Assembly (NCBI GenBank): GCA_002367285.1
Contig: DFBF01000249.1
Location: 1 to 6,670 of the forward strand
Direction of reading: 5' to 3'
Origin: Rhodobacteraceae bacterium UBA3087
GTDB taxonomy: Bacteria > Pseudomonadota > Alphaproteobacteria > Rhodobacterales > Rhodobacteraceae
Length of the DNA: 6,670 nucleotides
Below the pieces are notes generated by a model. It did no database searches and had not been told where the DNA came from. It saw nothing but the letters and a program-made list of their open reading frames with translations. The stretch's first letter is position 1. Every line of letters starts with the position of its first letter. Below, piece by piece: positions 6,498 to 6,670 of this stretch. Position numbers and translations under genes: made by a program.

Positions 6498-6670
6498 ATG
6501 GACGGAAACACCGAAGAATGGGGCCCGTTTGGCCGGCCTTTGTTCGATGATCCTTCATCGCGCGGGCTGTCGCGCGTGGGTGTGGTCGATGTCGGATCGA
6601 ACTCGGTCCGTCTGGTGGTGTTTGACGGCGCGGCGCGCAGCCCAGCCTATTTCTTCAACGAAAAGATCCT
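6498..6670 (+). CDS. ppx: Ppx/GppA family exopolyphosphatase, N-terminal part (cut by window edge)
   Basis: The first 57 residues of a Ppx/GppA phosphatase, which removes terminal phosphates from polyphosphate (Ppx) or hydrolyses pppGpp (GppA); many members do both. The diagnostic element is VGVVDVGSNSVRLVVFD (residues 27-43), the phosphate-binding loop of the ASKHA ATPase-like fold, with the conserved D-x-G-S-N-S-x-R-L core. It is preceded by a 26-residue polar N-terminal extension (DGNTEEWGPFGRPLFDD), longer than in E. coli Ppx. The ATG at 6498 follows GGGGGA by four bases. Position directly after ppk1 argues for the exopolyphosphatase role, as in the classical ppk-ppx pair, so synthesis and breakdown of polyphosphate would be expressed together. 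The catalytic glutamate and the C-terminal domain are beyond the window, so Ppx and GppA cannot be separated on sequence. Confidence 0.9.
   Translation, partial: MDGNTEEWGPFGRPLFDDPSSRGLSRVGVVDVGSNSVRLVVFDGAARSPAYFFNEKI

Overview
The window looks like core chromosome of a GC-rich alphaproteobacterium, most likely a member of the Rhodobacterales (roseobacter/Rhodobacter type). This is inferred from the insert-less type of prolyl-tRNA synthetase, a DnaA-like HdaA without a DNA-binding domain, the DUF2937-like start of the left-edge protein, and the gene order AI-2E family membrane protein / hdaA / ppk1 / ppx. No mobile element, tRNA, rRNA or CRISPR array was seen.

Left part, minus strand (1-2217), read right to left: proS (880-2217), then a small secreted protein of unknown function (321-812), then the start of a DUF2937-like protein cut by the window edge (1-181). 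The 67-base proS/secreted-protein gap holds a strong nested inverted repeat. In RNA it would fold over the ribosome binding site and start codon of the secreted-protein gene. An imperfect third copy of the arm lies just after the proS stop and could form a competing fold.

Middle: a 167-base divergent intergenic region (2218-2384) separates proS from the plus-strand genes. It carries a 7-base dyad and only weak promoter-like matches.

Right part, plus strand (2385-6670): an AI-2E family (PerM-like) membrane protein, hdaA overlapping its stop by one base (TGATG), ppk1 after a 91-base gap, and the start of a Ppx/GppA phosphatase after a 51-base gap with a hairpin. HdaA lowers replication initiation by promoting DnaA-ATP hydrolysis on the sliding clamp. 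Ppk1 makes polyphosphate and Ppx degrades it, so the right half pairs a replication control gene with a complete polyphosphate cycle. This order is familiar in alphaproteobacteria.

No gene here represents a clearly undescribed system. The observations most worth a second look are the SD-masking nested hairpin before the secreted-protein gene, and an eight-C run at the end of the AI-2E gene from which a -1 shift would read without a stop into hdaA.
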